Shown here: positions 7,994 to 15,426 of the stretch, in pieces
Layout: each line of letters opens with the position of its first letter
Numbering within the stretch: the first letter of the stretch is position 1
Notes under the pieces: generated by a model
The model's input: only the letters and a program-made list of their open reading frames with translations
What the model was told of the DNA's origin: nothing
Databases searched by the model: none
Translations under genes and position numbers: made by a program
Assembly (NCBI RefSeq): GCF_024158605.1
Contig: NZ_JAMZGM010000015.1
Span: forward strand, 1-58,382
Reading direction: 5' to 3'
Source of the DNA: Sebaldella sp. S0638
GTDB lineage: Bacteria > Fusobacteriota > Fusobacteriia > Fusobacteriales > Leptotrichiaceae
DNA length: 58,382 nucleotides

Positions 7994-9873
7994 AGAAGAA
8001 TGGATTTTACCAGTTTTTTGCTAAAAATATGATATTTATAAGTTTTTTCATGTTTATTTCTGCGTTTATTGTCGGTGAAACTGATATTTCCAAAGAGATA
8101 ACGGGATATTATGAAGTAATAAATGATTATAATGTAGATATTTCCATTATGGATAACGGTTCACTTTTTATAAAAGAAGAAATAGAGTACTATATTTCCA
8201 GCACTGATAAACACGGGATTTATAGAAATATTCCGCTCAAGCAGAAAAATAGAAATGCTTTTGGAAAAAAGATACTTATAAATGAAGAAGCTATTTTGCG
8301 TAATGAGAAATCCGAAGATTATGAAGTAAACAGAAAGTATAATGAGATTGTATTTAAGATAGGGTCAAAAGATAAATATCTGAAACCGGGAATTCATAAA
8401 TATGAAATAAATTATATAGTAGAAAATGCAGTGAGTAATAACAGAAAAAAAGCAGAACTTTATTATAATGTTATTGGTCAAGAATGGAACATGGATATAT
8501 TACAGGCAAAGGTAAAAATCCATTATGAAGATAACAGAAATTTTCTTGCTGAAGAAACAGAAACATTAAAAATTTTCACAGGGAAAAATGGTGAAAGAGG
8601 TAATAATTTTATTTATAAAATAAATCAGGATAATATAGAGATAAATACACAGAAAAAGCTGAAAAAAGGTGAAGGTATCACAGTCAGAATGGATTTGATA
8701 CCTGAAAATGTAAAAATGTCACTATTAGACAAATCAAAGCTTTTTTTCAATTTGAACTGGGAATTTTCTGTTCTGGGAATAATGTTTTTGCTATTGAGCT
8801 GTTATACCTTGATTGTAAGGCTGATAATCGGCAAGATAAACAAATATTCAAACTGTGAAGAAGTCAGGAGTCCGCCGAATGACATGTCTTCTATGATGAT
8901 ATCTTATATAACCAAGAATCAGAAATTTGATAAAATTTTTACTACAGGAATATTAATGCTGTTTTCCAAAGGATATTTGTCTTTGAAATATGATGATGAA
9001 AACAAAATGATATATTCAATGGAATCATCGGAAGAATTCCTAAATAAAGAGGAAATCATACTGAAAAATCTTCTTGCAGATGAGCAAGACGGGCAAATAG
9101 AAAACATAAGCAGTATAGACAGAGAAAAATTATATGAGACATATAAAAGGATAAAAGAAATACTAAAAACAGAATATAAAAAAATTTATAACCCGCATAT
9201 ATATTATATTTCATTTCCGATATCAATATACATATTTACAGCCAAGACGATGCTCCAGCCTAATCTGATGCCGGATATATTTATAGCAGTGATAGCAGGC
9301 CCGCTTTTAGTATTAGTGTTAAAGAATATTACTTTTGAGGGCTTTGAAAAATCATTGGGAGTTGTAATATTTGTAGCAATAGTAGTTATATTTGCTTATC
9401 CTGAAATTCTGTTTTTAATGATAATGCTTGTATTATTAGGAGTATATTTGCGTTTTTTTATGCCTTATATTGAAAGGTACAGCGAGTATGGCAAAAAAAT
9501 AATGGAGAAAACAGCTGGATTCAAAAAATATATAAAAAGAAGAAATGAAGATACAATAAATACCTTTGGGGATACAGGTTCCCATGAAAAGGAAGCGATA
9601 CAAGAATTTCCTTATGTTTTGTCATTCGGGCTTGAGGAAAATTATATTGATATTATGAAAAAAAACAATGACGAGAGAAATGCAATCTCTAAAGCTGTGT
9701 CGATTTTAGGGGTTTACTATGCTGTATACTCTGTAAGCAGAGCTTTATCAAAAAGTTATTTTTCAATGAACAGCAAAAAGATAATAGATAATTTTGTAAA
9801 CAGCACTTTTTCAGATGACAGCGGCGGAAGCAGCGGAGGCGGCCACGGCGGCGGGGGTGGCGGAAGTTGGTAA
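7987..9873 (+). CDS. DUF2207 membrane protein with Gly-rich C-terminal tail (copy 2)
   Basis: This 628-residue paralogue of the preceding protein has YYISSTDKHGIYRNIP near residue 75, a membrane segment near 255, further hydrophobic stretches near 395-490, and the same GGHGGGGGGSW ending. The only start upstream of the signal-like segment is TTG 7987, which lies within the last codons of copy 1. No good ribosome site precedes it, so translation is probably coupled to copy 1. ATG 8029 is the alternative but also lacks a ribosome site and would shorten the signal peptide. Function is unknown; the pair may act as a heteromer. Confidence 0.8.
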   Translation: MVKKNGFYQFFAKNMIFISFFMFISAFIVGETDISKEITGYYEVINDYNVDISIMDNGSLFIKEEIEYYISSTDKHGIYRNIPLKQKNRNAFGKKILINEEAILRNEKSEDYEVNRKYNEIVFKIGSKDKYLKPGIHKYEINYIVENAVSNNRKKAELYYNVIGQEWNMDILQAKVKIHYEDNRNFLAEETETLKIFTGKNGERGNNFIYKINQDNIEINTQKKLKKGEGITVRMDLIPENVKMSLLDKSKLFFNLNWEFSVLGIMFLLLSCYTLIVRLIIGKINKYSNCEEVRSPPNDMSSMMISYITKNQKFDKIFTTGILMLFSKGYLSLKYDDENKMIYSMESSEEFLNKEEIILKNLLADEQDGQIENISSIDREKLYETYKRIKEILKTEYKKIYNPHIYYISFPISIYIFTAKTMLQPNLMPDIFIAVIAGPLLVLVLKNITFEGFEKSLGVVIFVAIVVIFAYPEILFLMIMLVLLGVYLRFFMPYIERYSEYGKKIMEKTAGFKKYIKRRNEDTINTFGDTGSHEKEAIQEFPYVLSFGLEENYIDIMKKNNDERNAISKAVSILGVYYAVYSVSRALSKSYFSMNSKKIIDNFVNSTFSDDSGGSSGGGHGGGGGGSW

Positions 9874-9898
9874 AACTCATAAAACCAAAGGAGGAGAA

Positions 9899-10336
9899 AT
9901 GTTTTTTCCTGTATGTATAGATATTGAAAATAAAAAATGTCTTGTGGTAGGCGGCGGAAAAATAGCCTATAAAAAAATAAAAACCCTGTCCAGATATAAT
10001 CCGGATATAACAGTTATAGCTGAGGAAATAAAAGAAGAAAAAATAAAAGAAATAGAGAATATAAATATAATAGAGAAAAGATTCTCCGGTGAGAATCTGA
10101 AAGAATACATGCTTGTGGTAGCAGCAACGGATAATAAAGAGTTAAATGAAAAAATAGCTGAATTCTGTATTAATAATAATATCCTTGTAAATAATATAAC
10201 TTCCAAGGAGAATATGAATGCACGTTTTGGTGCGATACTGGAAAACGAAGACTATCAGATACTGGTTTCCAGCCACGGTAAAAACTGTAAAAATTCTAAA
10301 AATCTAAGAGATAAAATTAAAAATATAATAAAATAA
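9899..10336 (+). CDS. Siroheme-type NAD-dependent dehydrogenase domain (precorrin-2 dehydrogenase-like), short form
   Basis: The protein begins MFFPVCIDIENKKCLVVGGGKIA, the Rossmann nucleotide-binding start of the Met8p/CysG-N/SirC family, and continues with VVAATDNKELN and NNITSKENMNARFGAI, which correspond to the family's catalytic region. That family oxidises precorrin-2 to sirohydrochlorin and may insert iron. I chose ATG 9899, which follows AAAGGAGGAG; a longer frame from 9815 merely re-reads the Gly-rich tail of the previous gene. At 145 residues it lacks most of the helical dimerisation/chelatase part of typical 200-residue members. No other siroheme or cobalamin gene is visible nearby. 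Confidence 0.8.
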   Translation: MFFPVCIDIENKKCLVVGGGKIAYKKIKTLSRYNPDITVIAEEIKEEKIKEIENINIIEKRFSGENLKEYMLVVAATDNKELNEKIAEFCINNNILVNNITSKENMNARFGAILENEDYQILVSSHGKNCKNSKNLRDKIKNIIK

Positions 10337-10432
10337 ATTATATTTTTACGTATAAACTGGTTGATTTTTAGAAAAACAATCTTATGAAAGTTAAGTAATT
10401 AAAGAAGTAAAAATTAAAGAAAGAAAAAAGAG

Positions 10433-10460
10433 TTGACAAAATCCAAAAAAATGCTAAAAT
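10433..10460 (+). promoter_or_regulatory. Strong promoter of the small secreted-protein operon
   Basis: Perfect TTGACA (10433-10438), a 16-base spacer and TAAAAT (10455-10460) precede a leader of about 65 bases before the first gene. Confidence 0.75.
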
Positions 10461-10532
10461 TTAGTAGAGGAATTTATAAAATACTGAAGTTTTATAAAAT
10501 AAAATTTAACAGATGAACATAGGAGGAGAATT

Positions 10533-10742
10533 ATGAAAAAGTTAATCATTACTGTATTAATGGCGTTAAGTGTTATGTCTCTGGGAGCTAAGAAAGTAAA
10601 AGCTGAACCGGAAATGCCAGATGTACAGGCACAGATGGAAAAGGCCGATAAAATCGAAAGTTATAGAGCTAAAAAAGATGTAGCATGGCATAAAACTGAA
10701 TATAACAAAGTACTTAAGTACTTAAATAAAACAAGAAAGTAA
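10533..10742 (+). CDS. Small secreted protein of unknown function (first of three)
   Basis: The 69-residue protein has a cleavable-looking signal peptide (MKKLIITVLMALSVMSLGA) and a charged mature part of about 45-50 residues, rich in Lys, Glu and Tyr and ending in KTRK. An AGGAGGAG ribosome site is perfectly placed and a near-consensus promoter lies upstream, so high expression is likely. It is not recognised as a known family. Ten bases separate it from the next small gene, and all three share the same architecture and a terminator. The mature part could form helices. A role in the envelope or in adhesion is conceivable but unproven. Confidence 0.75.
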   Translation: MKKLIITVLMALSVMSLGAKKVKAEPEMPDVQAQMEKADKIESYRAKKDVAWHKTEYNKVLKYLNKTRK

Positions 10743-10752
10743 GGAGAATTTT

Positions 10753-11040
10753 ATGAAAAAGATACTATTAGTTTTTTTAGTGGGAACAATGGCTTTTGCG
10801 GCGTATAGTGCAGAAGGTGATGTTCAGGTGACTAAAGCTGTTGAAGATAGCATAACAAAAGATTATGATCAGGACGGAGTATACTCATCATATGAAAAAG
10901 CATTAAGAAGATCTCAGGAATCAGTGTATGTAACATTACCTGAAAAAAGAGGTTACTGGTATACTATGCTTGACAGAATCAAAGCTGAAGAAGAAGAATT
11001 GATGCCGGATGAACAGGCAAGAATGAGAAGAAAAAGATAA
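10753..11040 (+). CDS. Small secreted protein of unknown function (second of three)
   Basis: The 95-residue protein has the signal peptide MKKILLVFLVGTMAFAAYSA, then an acidic stretch containing DYDQDGVYSSYEKAL, which loosely recalls a calcium-binding DxDxDG loop, and a basic C-terminus (RMRRKR). The loop resemblance (D-Y-D-Q-D-G-V) is visible but rests on one site only. It has its own AAGGAG ribosome site ten bases after the first gene of the operon. I do not recognise a family. It may be a partner of its two neighbours, which have similar size and export signals. Confidence 0.75.
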   Translation: MKKILLVFLVGTMAFAAYSAEGDVQVTKAVEDSITKDYDQDGVYSSYEKALRRSQESVYVTLPEKRGYWYTMLDRIKAEEEELMPDEQARMRRKR

Positions 11041-11062
11041 GAAAGACAAAGAGGAGAAAATT

Positions 11063-11332
11063 ATGAAAAAATTTGGAATTATAATGACTTTATGTGTATT
11101 TGCAGGGATTATGGCAAGTGCAGCTCCTACTTATGAATATAGAAGAGAGTTAAGAGAAGGAGCAAGAGGGAAGTGGACTAACCTTAGACAGCATTTAAAC
11201 AGCGGTCAGAGATTAGAAAAAGAATTAACTAAGGTGGACAAACAAATAGATAAAAAAGTAGCCGAAATACAGGAAATAGAAGATCTTCTATTTAGAATCG
11301 AGCAGTATAAGGCAGAAAATAATATAAGATAA
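11063..11332 (+). CDS. Small secreted coiled-coil protein (third of three), possibly FadA-like
   Basis: The 89-residue protein has a signal peptide ending near ASAAP. Its mature part is about 68 residues, strongly helical, and its last 40 residues show heptad spacing of Leu/Ile/Val (LEKELTKVDKQIDKKVAEIQ and onward). Fusobacterial FadA adhesins are also short secreted helical hairpins, and related genes are frequent in Leptotrichiaceae. This one is shorter, and I see no specific FadA motif, so the link is only suggestive. It is the last gene before a strong terminator. A GAGGAG ribosome site precedes it. Confidence 0.7.
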   Translation: MKKFGIIMTLCVFAGIMASAAPTYEYRRELREGARGKWTNLRQHLNSGQRLEKELTKVDKQIDKKVAEIQEIEDLLFRIEQYKAENNIR

Positions 11333-11355
11333 CTTTATATATTTGGTTAATTATA

Positions 11356-11382
11356 AAAACAGCTTAACGGCTGTTTTTTTTT
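11356..11382 (+). terminator. Terminator of the small secreted-protein operon
   Basis: AAAACAGC (11356-11363) and GCTGTTTT (11370-11377) form the stem, followed by T residues. Confidence 0.85.
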
Positions 11383-11858
11383 GAAAAGAAATTTTTTATA
11401 CGTAGAATTAATTTTTATTGTAATAGTTATCCGACAATTTATACATAACTATTTCTAAGAGTAATTATGCATTTTATATTTGGCAACATATTTTGGAAAA
11501 TTATATATTGATAAAGTTTTGAATTCAGACAGGAATTATTCCAAGTGTATTTGAATTTTTTATAATGTTATACATAGTATTATTTTAAAGAGAAAAATTT
11601 CAAAATAAATATATGTAGTTTATAAAAAATTTAATTATACGGGGATAAGTTTATAGGGAGTTGGAAACTGGAAAAGTATCTTTATAAATTTATTGGTAAT
11701 TTTAATAAAATCAGTTCTTTTCAATTGTAATAATAAAGAATTTTTGTTATACTCAGATTACATAGTTAATATAAACAATACCAATTTCTTTCAGATAAAT
11801 ATTTAAGTAAATTAATTTTCTTTATAAAATTTTGAAGATTAATAAGACAGGGGGAAAT
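11383..11858 (+). other. Long AT-rich intergenic region with a promoter near its end
   Basis: No open frame of convincing quality is seen. The only clear signal is TTGTAA (11725-11730), a 17-base spacer and TATACT (11748-11753), a likely promoter for the WYL regulator with a leader of about 100 bases. The rest is low-complexity AT-rich sequence without recognisable repeats. Confidence 0.5.
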
Positions 11859-12827
11859 ATGAAGACAGACAGGATCTTGAACATACTATATTATTTGAAT
11901 AGATATAAGAAAGTGAGCGCTAAAAGACTTGCCGAAGAATTCGAGGTATCACAGAGGACAATATATCGTGATCTTGATATACTGGAAAGCATGGGAATAC
12001 CAATTGAAAGAAAAATGGGATTTGAAGGCGGAATAAGTATTATAGAGAATTTTAAGCTGGAAAATATAAATTTTTCAAAATCAGAACTCACAAGAATAAT
12101 ATCAATATTAAATAATTACTATTATAAAGACAGTAAAACCAAGCTTCTTATAGAAAAATTCAAAAATATAATTTCTGATAAAGAGATGGAAGAACAGAGA
12201 AAGCTGGATTATTTTAAAATAGAAGAAGGCTATCTTATGCATAAAAGAGAAAAGGAAAATATAACATCTCTAAAGAAAGCCATTGAAAATAAAAATATAA
12301 TAGATGTAAAGTATATAAGCGGTGAAAATGTAATAAGCCAGAGAAAGCTGGAACCTTATATTATCTTAATTAAAGGCAACTCGGTATATTTATTTGCCAA
12401 TTGTCTTCTCAGAGAGGAACTGAGAGTATTTCGGGTATCAAGAATACTGGAAATAGAAATTACAAATGGGAAATTTACTGAAAATCCGGAAATTACAGAA
12501 AAAATATATTCTCAAAAGGAATTTTTTAATGACTGTATGAATGATGAAGTAATACTAAAGTATAAAAAGAATTTTTTTGAAATAGCCAAGTTTTTTCTGA
12601 ATAATTACAAAGTGCTGGATATCAAAGAATGGGAAAAGAAATATAATAATGTATACGAAAAGGAACATATTATTATAAAATTAAACTGGAGAATAGACAA
12701 ATGGTTTCTGGAATTTATACTGAGTCTGGGCGATAATGTAGAAGTATTGGAACCGGAAGAACTGCGGAGCGAAATCATGGAGAGAGTAAAAAATATGTAT
12801 ATGATGTACATGAGAGAGGATAAATAA
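11859..12827 (+). CDS. HTH plus WYL-domain transcriptional regulator
   Basis: This 322-residue protein has an N-terminal DeoR-type helix-turn-helix (RILNILYYLNRYKKVSAKRL, then EEFEVSQRTIYRDLDILESM) and a WYL-like sensor domain from about residue 130. The latter contains ENKNIIDVKYISGENVISQR, LEPYIILIKGNSVYLFANC and FRVSRILEIEI, the usual WYL blocks. WYL regulators bind small ligands or nucleic acid and often control stress or defence genes. I chose ATG 11859, which follows CAGGGGGA; an upstream TTG at 11832 has no site. Its stop overlaps the next start by one base, so that gene is its closest functional partner. Confidence 0.88.
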   Translation: MKTDRILNILYYLNRYKKVSAKRLAEEFEVSQRTIYRDLDILESMGIPIERKMGFEGGISIIENFKLENINFSKSELTRIISILNNYYYKDSKTKLLIEKFKNIISDKEMEEQRKLDYFKIEEGYLMHKREKENITSLKKAIENKNIIDVKYISGENVISQRKLEPYIILIKGNSVYLFANCLLREELRVFRVSRILEIEITNGKFTENPEITEKIYSQKEFFNDCMNDEVILKYKKNFFEIAKFFLNNYKVLDIKEWEKKYNNVYEKEHIIIKLNWRIDKWFLEFILSLGDNVEVLEPEELRSEIMERVKNMYMMYMREDK

Positions 12828-13294
12828 TGGGGATATTTGATTTTTTTAAAAAAAAGACAGATGTGGAAGAATATTATGAAAAAAGAGAGAAAGAAAAGAA
12901 AAAAGAAAATATGAGACACAGCGAATTCAGCGGTTATACAGAAATTAAGGATAATAAAATTACAGGTTTAGAAAAAATATCTCTTAATACAGAAGGATTA
13001 AATGAAATTCTCAGAGGAAATTACAATAAAATAGAAAAAATAAAACTGGTACGTGAAAAAACAGGAATGAGTCTGAAAGATGCAAAAGAAACAGTCGAGA
13101 GAAGCGAGGACGGAATATTTCCAGCTGAAAAGAATTATACAGAAACCGTGAAAGAATCTGTAGATAATACTTTGATATTAAATGAAGTCCTTAATTCAAG
13201 TATGTCAATAATTGAGAAAATAAAAAGAGTAAGGGAAATAACAGGTTTAGGCTTGAAAGATGCAAAAGAACTCGTGGAAAAACATGAAAGATAA
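12827..13294 (+). CDS. Protein with two ribosomal L7/L12 C-terminal-like motifs
   Basis: The protein has 155 residues. After a basic, hydrophobic start (GIFDFFKKK) and a charged linker there are two similar units of about 30 residues: KIKLVREKTGMSLKDAKETV and KIKRVREITGLGLKDAKELV. Both match the conserved helix-turn of the L7/L12 C-terminal domain (VREITGLGLKEAKDLVE), the part that contacts elongation factors. No N-terminal L7/L12 dimerisation domain or hinge is present, so this is not the ribosomal stalk protein. Translation is coupled to the WYL regulator by an ATGxx/TAATG overlap. It may interact with translation factors or with the regulator; no function is established here. Confidence 0.7.
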   Translation: MGIFDFFKKKTDVEEYYEKREKEKKKENMRHSEFSGYTEIKDNKITGLEKISLNTEGLNEILRGNYNKIEKIKLVREKTGMSLKDAKETVERSEDGIFPAEKNYTETVKESVDNTLILNEVLNSSMSIIEKIKRVREITGLGLKDAKELVEKHER

Positions 13295-13411
13295 TATTTT
13301 TAAAACAAAAATTATGAAAAATTAATAAATTTATAAATAAAAAATATGGGAAATCAAACTATGATATACTATACTATAGTAGTACAACAAAAATAATTAT
13401 GAGGTGATTTT

Positions 13412-13843
13412 ATGAAAAAAATACTACTCGTTTTTTTGTTTCTTTTTGCAGCAGCAATAGGTTTTTCGTATGAAAGTACAGGTCTAAAAGTCTATGATGA
13501 ATTAAATTATAAAAAAGGAACTTTTATAACTTATGTAGATGAAACTGGTGCACCTGTAAGTGACAAGCTTCTGGCTAAGTCTTATAAAAGAGCATATAAG
13601 CAAAAAGATGGTGTAAAAGTAATAGCAGACTTTTATATCTCTACAAATACACCTGAATTGATCTATCAGACAGGTAAAAATAATGTGGTACAGGGATTAT
13701 TTGTAAAGTATTATGAAAATGGAAACATATATTCAAAAGGAACATATAAGGCTGGAAAACCTGACGGAGACATTACATACTATGATGAGAACGGCAATGT
13801 GGAGCAGGTAGATAAATATGAAAACGGAGAGTTAGTAAAATAA
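13412..13843 (+). CDS. Secreted YwqK-like (MORN-variant repeat) protein
   Basis: The 143-residue protein has a signal peptide (MKKILLVFLFLFAAAIGFS) and a C-terminal part with repeated YYENGNIYSKGTYKAGKPDG and YYDENGNVEQVDKYENG units. These are the beta-hairpin repeats found in YwqK-type and other MORN-variant proteins. In many databases such proteins are labelled antitoxin components, but no partner toxin gene is visible here and the protein is exported, so an envelope or surface role is more likely. It is monocistronic, with AGGTG as ribosome site, a TATACT-type -10 near 13370 and a terminator directly after it. Confidence 0.75.
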   Translation: MKKILLVFLFLFAAAIGFSYESTGLKVYDELNYKKGTFITYVDETGAPVSDKLLAKSYKRAYKQKDGVKVIADFYISTNTPELIYQTGKNNVVQGLFVKYYENGNIYSKGTYKAGKPDGDITYYDENGNVEQVDKYENGELVK

Positions 13844-13851
13844 TTTGTAAA

Positions 13852-13878
13852 AATTCCCCATAAAACGGGGGATTTTTT
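13852..13878 (+). terminator. Terminator of the YwqK-like gene
   Basis: AATTCCCC (13853-13860) pairs with GGGGGATT (13867-13874, one G-U), followed by seven T. Confidence 0.8.
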
Positions 13879-13923
13879 TATATAAAGATACAGCAGAAGT
13901 TTATTTTAAAGTTTTTTAGATAT

Positions 13924-13958
13924 ATGACATACTATTGTCATAATAAAGATACTATAAT
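13924..13958 (+). promoter_or_regulatory. Inverted repeat overlapping a promoter region
   Basis: ATGACA (13924-13929) and TGTCAT (13936-13941) form a perfect inverted repeat with a six-base spacer. A TATAAT -10 lies at 13953-13958, so the repeat covers the -35 position and could be an operator for the following GyrI-like gene. Confidence 0.4.
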
Positions 13959-13988
13959 TAAAGAAAATAAATCAGGAGAGTGATATTT

Positions 13989-14456
13989 ATGAAAGCTGTA
14001 ATAAAAGAACTGCCGGAGATAACAATATACGGAAAAAAAACAAAAGATGTAAGTCCTGAAACAGTGGGAAACCTTATAAAAGAATGGGTAGATTTCTTTG
14101 AAATAGTTAAGGGGAAATATAATCCGGAACATATGAACAGTTACGGACTTTCGGATAATATGAGAATGGAAGCTGAATTGTTTGATTATACTATAGGTAT
14201 GGAAAAAGAGTCATATACAGAAATTCCAGAAGGATTCGAAGAAATAACTCTTCCTGCGAATAAATATGCAGTTTATACTTTTAAGGGGAAAATAGGCGGA
14301 GAGAATGTAAGTAAGTTTATAGAGGATATTTATATGAAATGGATGCCGGAAGAAAAGCTGGAATACGGGGGAGAATACAGTTTTGAGTATTATGATGAGA
14401 GATGGGAAGATGATTCCGATAATTCTGAATTTGATATTTATGTACCGATAAAATAG
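13989..14456 (+). CDS. GyrI-like (AraC effector-binding) small-molecule-binding protein
   Basis: The protein has 155 residues made of a single GyrI-like domain. It starts with the strand VIKELPEITIYGKK, has the central DYTIGMEKESYTEIPEGFEEITLPANKYAVYTFKG, which corresponds to the conserved glycine-proline and YAVF-type region, and ends with WMPEEKLEYGGEYSFEYYDERW...FDIYVPIK, typical of the family. These domains bind drugs or metabolites, either alone or fused to AraC regulators; here no DNA-binding domain is attached. ATG 13989 is preferred because AGGAGA at 13974-13979 is nine bases upstream, while GTG 13980 touches the ribosome site. The gene is followed after 14 bases by the radical SAM gene. 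Confidence 0.85.
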   Translation: MKAVIKELPEITIYGKKTKDVSPETVGNLIKEWVDFFEIVKGKYNPEHMNSYGLSDNMRMEAELFDYTIGMEKESYTEIPEGFEEITLPANKYAVYTFKGKIGGENVSKFIEDIYMKWMPEEKLEYGGEYSFEYYDERWEDDSDNSEFDIYVPIK

Positions 14457-14470
14457 ATAACAGGGGAAAT

Positions 14471-15322
14471 ATGGATATAAAAGATGAGATAGAATATATA
14501 GAGGCTAAAACACTTCTTACCAAAAATAAATATAAGGAAAAGTGGTTTGGTGCGGATTATAACCTGAATATATACAAAGGATGCAGTCATGGCTGCATCT
14601 ATTGTGATTCAAGAAGTGACTGCTACAGAATAGAAAATTTTGATAAAGTAACGGTAAAAAAAGATTCGCTTCACATTTTGGAAAAAGAATTAAAAAGCAA
14701 GAGAGTAAAAGGAGTAGTATCTACAGGGGCGATGAGCGATCCTTATAATCCTCTTGAAGATAAAATGAAACTAACCAGAGAGAGTCTCGAGCTGTTTTAT
14801 AAATATGGATGGGGTGTGGATTTGACCACAAAGAGCGACCTTATTATGCGGGATTATGATATTTTAGGGAAAATCTCCATATTTTCACCTATATGTATAA
14901 AAATGACAGTTACTGCTGCTGACGATGAGACTGCCCGGATAATAGAGCCTAATGTTGCTGTGAGTTCAAAGAGATTCGAGGCAATAAAAAAACTTTCGGA
15001 TATAGGGATATTTACAGGGATTCTGCTAATGCCCATTCTTCCGTTTATAACAGACAGTATGCAGAATATTTCCGACATTATAAGACTGTCATATGAAAAC
15101 GGAGCAAAATTTGTATACTTTGGCGGCGGTGTGACATTAAGACAGAATCAGAGGGAGTATTACTTCAAAAAGCTTGATGAGCATTTTCCGGGACTTAAGA
15201 GTAAATATATACGCATATACGGAAATAAATATTTTTGTAATATATTAAATATGAAAGATATGTACAGTTTTTTTAAGGCAGAGTGTAAAAATACGGACTT
15301 CTATATGAAATGCATGATATAA
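14471..15322 (+). CDS. Radical SAM protein of the spore-photoproduct-lyase-like (SPL) family
   Basis: This 283-residue protein has the radical SAM cluster motif C38xxxC42xxC45 in YKGCSHGCIYCDSRSDC. The block STGAMSDPYNPLE and LTTKSDLIMRDYD are features of the SPL-like/Rv2578c subgroup. The cluster would reductively cleave SAM to start radical chemistry; the substrate is unknown. True spore photoproduct lyase carries an extra conserved Cys near the C-terminus and occurs in spore formers, so DNA repair is only a possibility. A C-terminal Cys (KAECKNTDFYMKCMI) is present but its role is unclear. The gene lies 14 bases after the GyrI-like gene and 104 bases before tag. Confidence 0.85.
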   Translation: MDIKDEIEYIEAKTLLTKNKYKEKWFGADYNLNIYKGCSHGCIYCDSRSDCYRIENFDKVTVKKDSLHILEKELKSKRVKGVVSTGAMSDPYNPLEDKMKLTRESLELFYKYGWGVDLTTKSDLIMRDYDILGKISIFSPICIKMTVTAADDETARIIEPNVAVSSKRFEAIKKLSDIGIFTGILLMPILPFITDSMQNISDIIRLSYENGAKFVYFGGGVTLRQNQREYYFKKLDEHFPGLKSKYIRIYGNKYFCNILNMKDMYSFFKAECKNTDFYMKCMI

Positions 15323-15426
15323 TAAGAGAATATAAAAGTAACGGCATAAAAGGAACGTTATTTTAATATTTATGATACTAAACAGACAGGTTCTTTACAG
15401 GGACTGACAGCAGAAGGGAGATTTTT

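Noticed and set aside
9815-9898. Longer start for the siroheme-type dehydrogenase (Ala/Glu-rich N-terminus)
   Set aside because: It merely translates another frame of the Gly-rich tail of the preceding gene, while an ideal AAAGGAGGAG site precedes ATG 9899.
12605-12919. Minus-strand hydrophobic 104-codon frame opposite the WYL regulator
   Set aside because: It is a shadow of Lys/Glu-rich coding on the plus strand; no ribosome site or terminator fits.
13412-13843. Toxin-antitoxin system based on the YwqK label
   Set aside because: The protein has a signal peptide and no toxin gene adjoins, so I did not call a TA pair.
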